Assembly (NCBI GenBank): GCA_002069025.1
Contig: MWBK01000120.1
Span: forward strand, 1 to 64,000
Source: Bacteroidetes bacterium ADurb.Bin302
GTDB taxonomy: Bacteria > Bacteroidota > Bacteroidia > Bacteroidales > Paludibacteraceae
Length of the DNA stretch: 64,000 nucleotides
Direction of reading: 5' to 3'
Made by a program: the position numbers and the translations under genes. A model generated the notes under the pieces. The model ran no database searches. It was given only the letters and a program-made list of their open reading frames with translations, and had not been told where the DNA came from. Positions 1-8,805 of this stretch are shown piece by piece (position 1 is the first letter of the stretch; the number at the start of each line of letters is the position of its first letter).

Positions 1-140
1 TAGATGTTATACTTCATGCCGATTATCTTATAGATATGGGAAATGAAGGAGGTAGAAATGGTGGAAATGTTGTTTGTGTAGGAACACCGGAATCTATTGC
101 TTCAAGAGGTATCGGACATACAGCAAAATTTTTAAAATGA
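1..140 (+). CDS. uvrA: UvrA excinuclease subunit A, C-terminal end only
   Basis: Only the last 45 codons are present, read from base 3 to a TGA at 138-140. The peptide contains DMGNEGGRNGG followed by VVCVGTPESIA and ends HTAKFLK. This is the conserved C-terminus of UvrA, the DNA-damage recognition ATPase of nucleotide excision repair (usual form: D-GPEGG-GGG, then G-TPE, then GKYLK). The stop overlaps the start of recX in an ATGA, so the two are probably translationally coupled. The rest of the gene lies to the left of the window. Confidence 0.9.
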   Translation, partial: DVILHADYLIDMGNEGGRNGGNVVCVGTPESIASRGIGHTAKFLK

Positions 141-598
141 CAGAGAAGATTTCTGCATATTACTCAAAAGCTGCCTCATATTGTTCTATAGCAGAACGAT
201 GTGAACAAGAAATAATCGAAAAAATGGCAAAATGGGGAACTCCCGAAGATGAGCAACAGGCTATAATAAACAAATTAATTGAAGACGATTTTTTAAATGA
301 AAGACGTTACGCAACAGCATTTGCACGAGACAAATTTCGTTTCAATCAATGGGGCCGCATAAAGATTTCATATGCACTAAAATTAAAAGGAATAAGCAGC
401 GACAATATTCGAGAAGGCTTATCAGCCATCGATGAAAATACATATCGCCAAACAATTAAAAAATTGACTGTCGCAAAGCAAAAAAGCATCAAAGATGCAT
501 CACCGTCAGTTGTATATGTAAAGACTCTTAAATACCTTATCAGTAAGGGTTTTGAGTCAGATATTATTTCACGAATTTTAAAATCAACCGAAAGCTGA
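137..598 (+). CDS. recX: RecX family regulatory protein
   Basis: A 153-residue protein beginning MTEKISAYYSKA. RecX proteins bind RecA filaments and limit recombination activity. The three-helix RecX repeats are recognisable: CSIAERCEQEIIEKMAKWG in the first, then LIEDDFLNERRYATAFARD, the hallmark L---DF-DE-RYA-AF-R-K segment, then KLKGISSDNI. The start at 137 overlaps the uvrA stop (ATGA); a longer in-frame opening beginning at 74 would run through uvrA and is unlikely. Placement with uvrA makes a small DNA-repair pair at the head of an operon that continues to yidD. Length and motifs are normal for the family. Confidence 0.88.
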   Translation: MTEKISAYYSKAASYCSIAERCEQEIIEKMAKWGTPEDEQQAIINKLIEDDFLNERRYATAFARDKFRFNQWGRIKISYALKLKGISSDNIREGLSAIDENTYRQTIKKLTVAKQKSIKDASPSVVYVKTLKYLISKGFESDIISRILKSTES

Positions 599-603
599 AC
601 TAT

Positions 604-1842
604 ATGAAAAGAACTATTATTATATCTGTTATATTGTATCTATTTACGACCTGTACTTATGCCGTATCTTCTGCAATAATATACGGAAATGACCCCGAAT
701 ATGCCGGTGATAGTTTAATTTTATATACTGAGAGAGATGGGCTTACTCATCATCAGATTGAAATAGGTAATTGCTTAGTTGCTCAAGATGGTTCTTTCAG
801 CATAAATGCTAAAATTGATTCAACGGAAAAATGTTATATTAATTTGGGCGCAGTAATTGTTAGCATCTTTATAGAGCCCGGATCATCATATTCGATAAAC
901 CTACCGGATAAGAAACCTCTTACAAAAGCCAACAAACTAAATCCATACTTTAAAGCTCAAGAGATATTACTGAGTATAAACAATCCGAAACCGGATGATA
1001 TAAATCTGCAAATTGCCGCATTTGAAGACGACATGGACAAAGAATGGGCAGCTCTTGTATTTGGCGAAATAAATAAACAAAACATCGAAGAAGCTTGTAT
1101 CCGAATGGAAAATAAATACAATTCGGATAATGATTTCTTTAGAATATATAGATTCTCAAATTATGCATTAATTGCTAACTTATACGAACCCACATCTCCG
1201 GATCTTGCAATAAAAACATATTTTTTAGATGAGCCTATACATTATAATAATCCTGCATATTGGGAAGCGTTTTATGTACTGTTTGAAAAATTCATTGAGC
1301 CTGAGCGACTATATGCTAACAAGCCATTATATGAGTTGGTTGTAATGCAAAAGGTTATGAATAAAGAGTTACCTATAAAGCAACTAGACAAGGTAAGATC
1401 TGAACATAATACAATCATTGCAAACGAAATTAAAACTCAACTAAATTTCTTAGGAGTAGGCACTTTATTAAATATTCAAAAGCTTGTTAATATAAATGGG
1501 GATACTCTGCAATGGAAAGATTTCGACTGCCCGCTAGTTTATATAGTTTTTGCCAATTCTTCTATTAAAGAGTCGAAAGCCGATATTGCTTTTGCAAAAA
1601 AGATCCAAAGTAAGTGGAAAAACAAATGTGCAATGATATTTATTTTCGACAAAGAGCCACGCGAAAAAACTTTAAAAACAGCTCAGAAAAACGAGTTGAA
1701 CTTTTTTACATTCAGCACGCAAGACAACCCCGAAATAATAACTACATTTGCAATTAGGAATATCCCTAATTATATATTAATAGATTACGAGGGACGTATT
1801 ATTCAAAATCCGGCTAAAAAACCAACGCAATTTACACCATGA
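604..1842 (+). CDS. Secreted thioredoxin-fold (TlpA-like) protein lacking CXXC
   Basis: A 412-residue protein with an N-terminal signal sequence (MKRTIIISVILYLFTTCTYA). The first 110 or so residues resemble the beta-rich domain that precedes thioredoxin modules in Bacteroidetes TlpA/DUF4369-type proteins. Residues from about 295 look like a thioredoxin fold: LQWKDFDCPLVYIVFANSS, then IFIFDKE, then IRNIPNYILIDYEGRI, with the cis-Pro-type IPNYILID loop preserved. The usual CXXC pair is absent; only one cysteine remains at that place, so classical disulfide exchange is not expected. It starts 5 bases after recX and its stop overlaps the pssA start (ATGA). The periplasmic role is unknown; the fold call is by motif only. 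Confidence 0.6.
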   Translation: MKRTIIISVILYLFTTCTYAVSSAIIYGNDPEYAGDSLILYTERDGLTHHQIEIGNCLVAQDGSFSINAKIDSTEKCYINLGAVIVSIFIEPGSSYSINLPDKKPLTKANKLNPYFKAQEILLSINNPKPDDINLQIAAFEDDMDKEWAALVFGEINKQNIEEACIRMENKYNSDNDFFRIYRFSNYALIANLYEPTSPDLAIKTYFLDEPIHYNNPAYWEAFYVLFEKFIEPERLYANKPLYELVVMQKVMNKELPIKQLDKVRSEHNTIIANEIKTQLNFLGVGTLLNIQKLVNINGDTLQWKDFDCPLVYIVFANSSIKESKADIAFAKKIQSKWKNKCAMIFIFDKEPREKTLKTAQKNELNFFTFSTQDNPEIITTFAIRNIPNYILIDYEGRIIQNPAKKPTQFTP

Positions 1843-2573
1843 AAATTAAGCAACACATACCCAACACTATAACTTGTTTGAATCTATTTTCAGGATGCAT
1901 CGCAGTAGCATTGGCTTTTCAAGGCAATCTACTTGTATCTGCTTTATTTATTTTTGCATCAGCTATTTTCGATTTCTTTGATGGCTTTGCAGCTCGTAAA
2001 TTACAAGCTTTTTCTATAATAGGCAAAGACCTTGATTCCTTGGCAGACTTAATTAGTTTTGGATTAGCACCGGCAACAATGGTATCTTCTTTATTAAAAG
2101 AATATCAGTATCCGGAATACATGTTTGATTATGCATTCATCTTTCCATACATAGCATACTTAATTGCTGTTTTTTCGGCCTTGAGATTGGCTAAATTTAA
2201 TAATGATGAAAGACAAGGTCATACATTTATTGGCCTACCTACCCCGGCAAATGCGCTATTTATTGCAGGATTTGCGAATGCTCCTTCTGCATCATTCTTA
2301 TGGCAACCACTTACAAACTTTGCTGATATGTGGACAAATCAGGCATCAGGCTTATTCGTATTACTGGGATTAATTGCTATCTCTTCATTCCTTTTGGTGT
2401 CACCAATTCCAATGTTTTCGCTCAAACAAACAGGAAAATTACAATATGTCTTTTTAACAATTTCTGTAATACTTATAGGAACCTGCGGTTTCTTGGGGAT
2501 GTTTATGTCTATCTCGGTATATATATTATTTTCAATATTTAAGATAATAGCTACGAGCAAAACAATAAAGTGA
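1839..2573 (+). CDS. pssA: CDP-diacylglycerol--serine O-phosphatidyltransferase
   Basis: A 244-residue multi-pass membrane enzyme that joins CDP-diacylglycerol with serine to make phosphatidylserine, the precursor of phosphatidylethanolamine. The CDP-alcohol phosphotransferase signature (DG-2-AR-8-G-3-D-3-D) is complete near residues 47-71: [16 protein letters not shown] then [13 protein letters not shown]. About seven hydrophobic segments are visible. It overlaps the preceding gene and yidD by four bases on each side, so all three are likely one mRNA. The [12 protein letters not shown] opening is typical of Bacteroidetes PssA. Length is normal. Confidence 0.92.
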   Translation: MKIKQHIPNTITCLNLFSGCIAVALAFQGNLLVSALFIFASAIFDFFDGFAARKLQAFSIIGKDLDSLADLISFGLAPATMVSSLLKEYQYPEYMFDYAFIFPYIAYLIAVFSALRLAKFNNDERQGHTFIGLPTPANALFIAGFANAPSASFLWQPLTNFADMWTNQASGLFVLLGLIAISSFLLVSPIPMFSLKQTGKLQYVFLTISVILIGTCGFLGMFMSISVYILFSIFKIIATSKTIK

Positions 2574-2794
2574 TGAAAAAAGTTTTATCATGGATTCTGC
2601 TACTTCCGGTATATTTTTATAGGGCATTAATTTCGCCACTAACCCCGGCATCTTGCAGGTATACTCCGACTTGCTCTGAATACATGATACAGGCAATAAA
2701 AAAACATGGACCGATAAAGGGATTATTTCTTGGACTAAAACGCCTATCAAAATGCCACCCATGGGGAGGTAGCGGCTACGACCCCGTACCGTAA
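2570..2794 (+). CDS. yidD: Membrane protein insertion efficiency factor YidD
   Basis: A 74-residue protein. The hallmark YidD core [20 protein letters not shown] is present, followed by [19 protein letters not shown] and the end GGSGYDPVP. An amphipathic N-terminal helix precedes it. The family sits at the inner membrane and aids YidC-dependent insertion. It overlaps the pssA stop by four bases and is the last gene of this operon. Only three bases separate its stop from the stop of the convergent symporter gene, so no terminator fits between them. Confidence 0.93.
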   Translation: MMKKVLSWILLLPVYFYRALISPLTPASCRYTPTCSEYMIQAIKKHGPIKGLFLGLKRLSKCHPWGGSGYDPVP

Positions 2795-2797
2795 GTT

Positions 2798-4609
2798 TTA
2801 CTTCACTTCTCTGGTTTCACAATATTGTTCAACAACATTTACCACATAATCACCAACCTTCTCGCACTCAGATATTAGATCCATATATGTAACACTAATA
2901 GGATATGGATACTTGCGTTGATTTACATCTGTAGCATTTTGCATCTTATATTTGCTACGCATATCGTTTATTTCTTGCTCTATTTCAAGTGATCGCTTCA
3001 TATCAGGAACTTTTCTGTCATTGTCTGTTCTATGAAGTACTAACATCATTTCATCAAGTGACTTTTGAACTAAATCAAACATTGCATAAACTCGAATGTT
3101 CATCTCATCCGAATATTCAATATTGTCGTTTCTTTTACGCTTAATAATGTTAGAAATATTATAGCATCCATCTCCTATACTTTCAATTTCTGATATTACA
3201 CGAAGCATTGCATGTACATCTTGCTTACTCTTATCACTTAATTTACCTTCAGATACTTTTGTCAAATAATTTGCGATTTCTATCTCCATTCGATCACAAA
3301 TTCTCTCGTATTTTTCAACCCGTTCATACGTTTTCTCAAATCTGTCAGAATCCCGCTCATCATATAATGCTCTAACAATACCAAACATCTTTACGCTGCG
3401 CTTAGCATATATATCAATTTCTTTGTCGGCCTGTAAAATTGATAATTCTGAGGTCGACAATAAACCGGAAGAAATATAGGTAAGTTTATATTCCTCATCA
3501 GATGATTTTTGTGGAATACAGAAGGTAACAAATTTGGCTATTAACTTGACAAACCATATCATTAAAAATGAGTTAATAATATTGAACATGGTATGGAACA
3601 ATGATAGCCCGTATGAAGTAGATAATTGATATGCTTCGTATTGGCTTTTTAATTCCAACTGATCAGGTGTTAATACAGATTTAGGGTTGTTTATTAAAGA
3701 CATGGTTTGGGCATCAATCCCCATTGAAAACTCAGAAAATTTAGTGGGATCTCCCGGACCATATTCAGCAACAACTCCTGAAATCATATTAATAAAAGGG
3801 AAAAATATACATAGCATCCAAATTACGCCAAACACATTAAACATAAAGTGCGAAAGTGCAGTACGCTTTGCCGATATATTAGCCGGAATAGCTGCAATAT
3901 TAGCCGTTATAGTTGTTCCTATATTTTCTCCTAAAACCATCGCAGCCGCTAACTCAAACGGAATCCACCCTTTCCCACACATAATTAACGTGATCGCGAT
4001 AGTTGCAGATGATGATTGAACTACAATAGTAAGTATAGTTCCAATAAGTAGAAAAATAAACACCGAACCGAATCCGTATTGTGTGTATTGAGTTAAAAAC
4101 GCTAATATTTCAGGATTACTTTGTAAATCAGGTACTGATGTCTTTAATAGTTCAAGACCCATAAATAACAAGGCAAATCCTAGTAAGAATTCGCCAAATG
4201 ACTTACGTTTATTATGTGATGAAAATATAAATGGAATTGAAACTGCTATTATAGGAAGAGCAAGGGCAGACATACTTACCTTAAATCCAAATAATGAGAT
4301 AATCCATGCGGTTACAGTTGTTCCTATATTTGCGCCCATGATAACAGTAATCGACTGCATCAATGTTAGTAATCCGGCATTCACAAAACTTACTACCATT
4401 ACAGTAGTTGCAGATGAAGACTGTATTACGGCCGTTATTAGAACACCTGTTAATAAGCCTACAACCCTATTTTTCGTCATCGCTGTTAATACCGATCTTA
4501 GTTTCTCTCCGGCTATTTTCTGAAGTCCTTCACTCATCAACTTCATTCCATATAGAAACAAGCCCAACGCACCTATTAGCGTCAAAAGATCAAAAAAAGA
4601 GTAATTCAT
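2798..4609 (-). CDS. Na+/phosphate symporter with PhoU-like C-terminal domain
   Basis: A 603-residue protein if started at MNYSFFDLLTLIG. Two inverted NptA-type membrane repeats carry the family motif QSSSATTVMVVSF (near residue 65) and QSSSATIAITLIM (near residue 200), the expected substrate and Na+ sites. GANIGTT and GENIGTT follow them. Residues from about 385 onward form a helical PhoU-like cytoplasmic domain. The start at 4609 is preferred over an in-frame ATG at 4666 because the promoter at 4637-4667 lies between them. It probably imports phosphate; the PhoU-like tail may regulate transport. It is transcribed divergently from the nucleoside kinase gene. Confidence 0.85.
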   Translation of the reverse strand: MNYSFFDLLTLIGALGLFLYGMKLMSEGLQKIAGEKLRSVLTAMTKNRVVGLLTGVLITAVIQSSSATTVMVVSFVNAGLLTLMQSITVIMGANIGTTVTAWIISLFGFKVSMSALALPIIAVSIPFIFSSHNKRKSFGEFLLGFALLFMGLELLKTSVPDLQSNPEILAFLTQYTQYGFGSVFIFLLIGTILTIVVQSSSATIAITLIMCGKGWIPFELAAAMVLGENIGTTITANIAAIPANISAKRTALSHFMFNVFGVIWMLCIFFPFINMISGVVAEYGPGDPTKFSEFSMGIDAQTMSLINNPKSVLTPDQLELKSQYEAYQLSTSYGLSLFHTMFNIINSFLMIWFVKLIAKFVTFCIPQKSSDEEYKLTYISSGLLSTSELSILQADKEIDIYAKRSVKMFGIVRALYDERDSDRFEKTYERVEKYERICDRMEIEIANYLTKVSEGKLSDKSKQDVHAMLRVISEIESIGDGCYNISNIIKRKRNDNIEYSDEMNIRVYAMFDLVQKSLDEMMLVLHRTDNDRKVPDMKRSLEIEQEINDMRSKYKMQNATDVNQRKYPYPISVTYMDLISECEKVGDYVVNVVEQYCETREVK

Positions 4610-4636
4610 AAATTCTTTTATATAAGTATATTTCTG

Positions 4637-4667
4637 CAAATTTAATCTTTTTATTATTTTTACCAAA
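4637..4667 (-). promoter_or_regulatory. Promoter for the Na/phosphate symporter gene
   Basis: On the minus strand a TTTG (4667-4664) is followed after 19 bases by TAAATTTG (4644-4637), matching the Bacteroidetes primary sigma consensus TTTG, 19-21, TAnnTTTG. The predicted transcript begins near 4630, about 20 bases ahead of the start codon at 4609. Confidence 0.7.
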
Positions 4668-4721
4668 TATTTGCTTCATGTCGAATGATAAGAGATCACG
4701 AATCATTACAAAACTGTTACA

Positions 4722-6386
4722 ATGGAAACAAACAGAATCGAAATTATATGCAAGAATAATAACAAGCGTATAAAAGTTTTGGCAGGTACCACGTTATCTG
4801 AACTTAAATTATTGTTAGAAGTTAATATGCCTGCACCAATTGTAGGTGCTTTAATTAACAATAAACTGAGTAGCTTAGAAACACCCATATATAGAAACAA
4901 AACTATAGAGTTTATTGATCAAAGCAGCGAATCAGGTCTTAGAATATATGTTAGATCTTTAGTTTTTGTCTTATATAAAGCTATAAATGATTTAATTCCA
5001 AATGGAAAACTTCGCATCGAACATCCTGTTTCAAACGGATATTACTGTGAGATTTCTAGCAATAAACAAAAAATTAGTTCTGAGCAATTATCTGCGATAA
5101 AAGAGCGCATGAAAGAAATCATAAATGCAGACATCCCATTTGTTCAGCATTATGAGCCCACTTCTGATATTGAACAATTATTCAGAGATGCACATAACTC
5201 AGACTGCGCAGATCTTTTACATTATAAAAAAGAATATTACTCGGTATATTACACTCTCGATGGTTTACCTGATTTCTATCCAAGCCTATTGGTTCCATCT
5301 ACCGGACAACTAAAGGTATTTGATATATGCCCATACTTTGAAGGCTTTTTATTGCAAATTCCAAAAAAAACTAATCACAAGGAACTTGCAGAAATAGTTG
5401 AACAAAAAAAGATGTACGAGATTTTCAAGGAACATCGTCAATGGTGCCGCATTATAGGAGTAAACAATATCGCAGATGTAAATAGTATTAAACGAAGTGA
5501 TCTTAATATTCTTATTAAGGTAACAGAGGCTCTTCACGAAAAGAAGATAGTTCAAATAGCGGACAAAATAGCACATAATCAAAACATAAGAGTGATACTG
5601 GTTGCAGGTCCATCATCTTCAGGGAAAACAACATTCAGTAAACGTCTAAGCGTACAATTAGCAGCATCAGGGATCATTCCGGAAGCTCTATCTTTAGATA
5701 ACTATTTCATCAACCGCGAATCAACTCCAATAGACGAAAACGGAGAACATGATTTTGAATCTATCCATGCTCTTGATCTTCCGTACCTTAATAGCCAATT
5801 GGAGCAACTAATAAATGGGAAAGAAGTTGAGACTCCCATATACAACTTTGAAACAGGAAAGCGGGAAGCAAAAGGCAAAAAGATGCAAATAAAAGACGGA
5901 CAAGTTTTAGTCATTGAGGGCATCCATGGTTTAAATCCGGAACTAACCAAAACAATACCTGATGAGACAAAATTTAAAATATATGTTTCTGCATTAACAA
6001 CTCTTTCCGGCAATGACCACAATTGGATTCCTACTAGTGACACTAGAATATTGCGACGCATCATTAGAGATCACAAGTACAGAAGTTATTCGGCAGAAAA
6101 TACCATTTTAAGATGGCCAAGTGTCAGACGTGGAGAGAATAAGTGGATTTTCCCCTACCAAGAGAATGCTGATGCAATGTTTAACTCATCATTATTATTT
6201 GAGTTGTCTGCAATAAAGAAACAAGCTGAGCCAATACTTATGGAAGTAGGACAAAACTCTAATGCATATCCTGAAGCCAGACGTTTATTAAATCTTTTAC
6301 AATTTTTTACTCCTATTTCTTACAATGATATTCCTGCAACATCACTACTAAGAGAATTTTTAGGAGGTAGCGGATTTAGATATTAA
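4722..6386 (+). CDS. Nucleoside (uridine) kinase with N-terminal TGS-like domain
   Basis: A 554-residue protein of the form common in Bacteroidetes. Residues 1-65 look like a TGS-type ubiquitin fold (VLAGTTLSELKLLL). The following 200 or so residues resemble the second additional domain of threonyl-tRNA synthetase. The C-terminal half is a P-loop kinase of the uridine kinase/phosphoribulokinase family, with Walker A AGPSSSGKTTFSKRL near residue 295 and a substrate region SLDNYFINRE. VLVIEGIHGLN is the Walker B region. It probably phosphorylates uridine or cytidine with ATP or GTP for pyrimidine salvage; the substrate is inferred. Its stop lies four bases from that of the convergent EamA gene. 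Confidence 0.82.
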   Translation: METNRIEIICKNNNKRIKVLAGTTLSELKLLLEVNMPAPIVGALINNKLSSLETPIYRNKTIEFIDQSSESGLRIYVRSLVFVLYKAINDLIPNGKLRIEHPVSNGYYCEISSNKQKISSEQLSAIKERMKEIINADIPFVQHYEPTSDIEQLFRDAHNSDCADLLHYKKEYYSVYYTLDGLPDFYPSLLVPSTGQLKVFDICPYFEGFLLQIPKKTNHKELAEIVEQKKMYEIFKEHRQWCRIIGVNNIADVNSIKRSDLNILIKVTEALHEKKIVQIADKIAHNQNIRVILVAGPSSSGKTTFSKRLSVQLAASGIIPEALSLDNYFINRESTPIDENGEHDFESIHALDLPYLNSQLEQLINGKEVETPIYNFETGKREAKGKKMQIKDGQVLVIEGIHGLNPELTKTIPDETKFKIYVSALTTLSGNDHNWIPTSDTRILRRIIRDHKYRSYSAENTILRWPSVRRGENKWIFPYQENADAMFNSSLLFELSAIKKQAEPILMEVGQNSNAYPEARRLLNLLQFFTPISYNDIPATSLLREFLGGSGFRY

Positions 6387-6390
6387 TGAA

Positions 6391-7287
6391 TCAACTGCCT
6401 ACAGCAATCAAGGCAACACCAAGTAGAATACCTGCAAGGCAAATAGACTTGCGGAGAATGTTCTTTTCTTTAAATAAAAACGCTGCAAATGTAAATGATA
6501 CTAAAACATTGCTACGCCTTATTGGTGATATTAATGATATTAAGCTATCAGGACACTGAATCGCCCCATAATAGAAGAAATCAGCCAATACAATAACAAT
6601 TCCTATAAAAGGAGCTGCCCACATCCATACCCACGGATTTTCTTTACGATGAGGAAACCATATTATTAATAACAATGGAATTAATAATATGACCTCATAG
6701 AAAGAATAGTAGGTTAGAATCGCCATTCTGGGGATATTTAGTTCCCTAACTAAATACTTATCAAATAGTGCACTTGCAGAACCTATAAGAGTCCCAATTA
6801 AAACTAACCAAACCCATATATTTGCGACAAAACGTATACCCTCTTTTTTACCTTCTATAGCGAATAACATAAACGCTGCCATTACCACAAGAAATCCTGA
6901 CCACTGCCATAAATTCAATCTTTCCGAATAGATTACCAATGCTCCAATAAGAGTCCACATAGGAGCAGTCGACCTAATTGGAGAAACAATACTTAATGGT
7001 AAATTCTTTAATGCATAATAAACACAAATCCATGAAGACAATACTATCGCAGCTTTTACAACAAGCATTGTATGCATGTACAAAGGTATACTAGGAACAA
7101 AATAATACGAATCCATCGGTATAATACCAACCTTTGACAGAATTAAAAAAACTGCCATAAAAATAGACGAAGTAAACGTGCTGCACAACAATATAGGCAA
7201 AACGGCATTATAACGTAACACATATTTGCGTAACACGTCATATATGCCTAAACAAAAAGCAGAGCAAAGGGTTAATAATACCCACAT
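6391..7287 (-). CDS. EamA/DMT-family transporter
   Basis: A 298-residue integral membrane protein with about ten hydrophobic helices in two related halves, the normal EamA arrangement. Recognisable pieces are the N-terminal SAFCLGIYDVLRKYVLRY, LSIVSPIRSTAPMWTLIGA at the end of the first half, and SLISLISPIRRSNVLVSFT in the second. The repeated S-ISPIRRS pattern is typical of the Bacteroidetes branch. The substrate cannot be predicted. It lies seven bases after the DUF1846 gene, in the leftward operon that begins with murF. Confidence 0.8.
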   Translation of the reverse strand: MWVLLTLCSAFCLGIYDVLRKYVLRYNAVLPILLCSTFTSSIFMAVFLILSKVGIIPMDSYYFVPSIPLYMHTMLVVKAAIVLSSWICVYYALKNLPLSIVSPIRSTAPMWTLIGALVIYSERLNLWQWSGFLVVMAAFMLFAIEGKKEGIRFVANIWVWLVLIGTLIGSASALFDKYLVRELNIPRMAILTYYSFYEVILLIPLLLIIWFPHRKENPWVWMWAAPFIGIVIVLADFFYYGAIQCPDSLISLISPIRRSNVLVSFTFAAFLFKEKNILRKSICLAGILLGVALIAVGS

Positions 7288-7293
7288 AATACC

Positions 7294-8778
7294 CTAACGA
7301 TGGTATAATTTGTTTGTTTGATAGGTAGGTTCGCAGGTAAGATTAATGCCTAAACTACGAAATACACTTACATCAACTTGCGATAAGATAACACTAGAAT
7401 GAACTTCACATCCCCTTAACAAATGCAAACAATTAATCGCTTTTTCAGCATTTATATCGTTTAATGCACATATTGATAAAGCAATTAGTACCTCGTCAGT
7501 ATGAAGCCTCGCATTTAAGTTTCCCAAATGCGCTATCTTTAAGTCTTGTATAGGTGCTATGACAGATGGTGAAATAAGTTGAATTTCATCTGGAATTCCA
7601 GCCAGGTTCTTAAGCGCATTAAGCAGCATTGCAGAAGATGCTCCAAGTAAATCACCTGTCTTTCCTGTTACAATCTGATTATCATTTAATTCGATAGCAG
7701 CTGCAGGATTAGCAGTTTCCTCTGCTTTAGACACAGCTGCTGCTACTACTTTTCTATCAGATATACTAACTTTTGCCTTTTCCATCAACAACTTTAATTT
7801 GTATACCTGATCTATAGATGCATTACCATTTCTTACACTACATAGTGTTCTGTAATATCTTCTAACTATTTCATTTTTAGCAGCAATTGACACAACCTCA
7901 TCGTCAATTATACAATTTCCGGCCATGTTTACACCCATATCTGTTGGAGATTTATATGGGCAACTGCCCACTATACGTTCAAACATTGCCGTTAATACAG
8001 GAAATATTTCAACATCACGATTGTAATTAACAGCGGTTTCTCCGTATGCCTCCAAATGGAATGGATCAATCATGTTTACATCATTTAAGTCTGCAGTTGC
8101 AGCTTCATAAGCCATATTTACAGGATGCTTTAATGGCAAATTCCAAATTGGGAATGTCTCAAATTTTGCATATCCTGCTTTAATTCCTCTTTTATTATCA
8201 TGATACAATTGAGATAAACAAGTTGCCATTTTACCACTTCCGGGACCTGGGGCAGTAACAACTACCAAAGATTTGGAAGTCTCAATATATTCGTTTTTTC
8301 CATAACCTTCATCACTAACAATAAAAGAGATATTAGAAGGATATCCTTGAATAGGATAGTGGCGATAAACTTTTAAACCTAATGCTTCAAGCTTTTTCTG
8401 ATAGGCCACAACAGCAGGCTGATCTTCAAATTGAGTCAATACCACACTACTTACATATAGTTCATATCCGCGGAAAGCATCAATTAATCTAAGAACATCA
8501 ACATCGTAAGTAATGCCTATATCTTCTCTTAATTTATTTTTTTCGATATCTGCTGAATTGATTACAATAATAATCTCAGCATCCTCCTTTAAATTTACCA
8601 ACATACTAATCTTGCTATCCGGTTCGAATCCGGGCAAAACACGTGAGGCATGAAAATCATCAAATAATTTTCCACCAAATTCCAAATACAATTTACCTCC
8701 GAAAAAAGCTATGCGCTCTGCAATTTTGTGAGATTGCGTTTGAAGGTACATTTGGTTGTTAAATCCGAGCTTTTGCAT
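7294..8778 (-). CDS. DUF1846 domain-containing protein
   Basis: A 494-residue soluble protein matching the DUF1846 family, whose biochemical role is not settled. Family-typical segments are the N-terminal MQKLGFNNQMYLQTQSHKI, RVLPGFEPDSKI, and the glycine-rich loop VTAPGPGSGKMATCLSQLYH near residue 175. That loop is P-loop-like and may bind a nucleotide. FETFPIWNLPLKHPVN follows it. Full length is as expected. It is 28 bases after ispG and seven bases before the EamA gene, so it is probably co-transcribed with both. No link to a specific pathway is evident. Confidence 0.85.
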   Translation of the reverse strand: MQKLGFNNQMYLQTQSHKIAERIAFFGGKLYLEFGGKLFDDFHASRVLPGFEPDSKISMLVNLKEDAEIIIVINSADIEKNKLREDIGITYDVDVLRLIDAFRGYELYVSSVVLTQFEDQPAVVAYQKKLEALGLKVYRHYPIQGYPSNISFIVSDEGYGKNEYIETSKSLVVVTAPGPGSGKMATCLSQLYHDNKRGIKAGYAKFETFPIWNLPLKHPVNMAYEAATADLNDVNMIDPFHLEAYGETAVNYNRDVEIFPVLTAMFERIVGSCPYKSPTDMGVNMAGNCIIDDEVVSIAAKNEIVRRYYRTLCSVRNGNASIDQVYKLKLLMEKAKVSISDRKVVAAAVSKAEETANPAAAIELNDNQIVTGKTGDLLGASSAMLLNALKNLAGIPDEIQLISPSVIAPIQDLKIAHLGNLNARLHTDEVLIALSICALNDINAEKAINCLHLLRGCEVHSSVILSQVDVSVFRSLGINLTCEPTYQTNKLYHR

Positions 8779-8805
8779 AATAATAGTATATCTTTTTTAT
8801 CAAAT

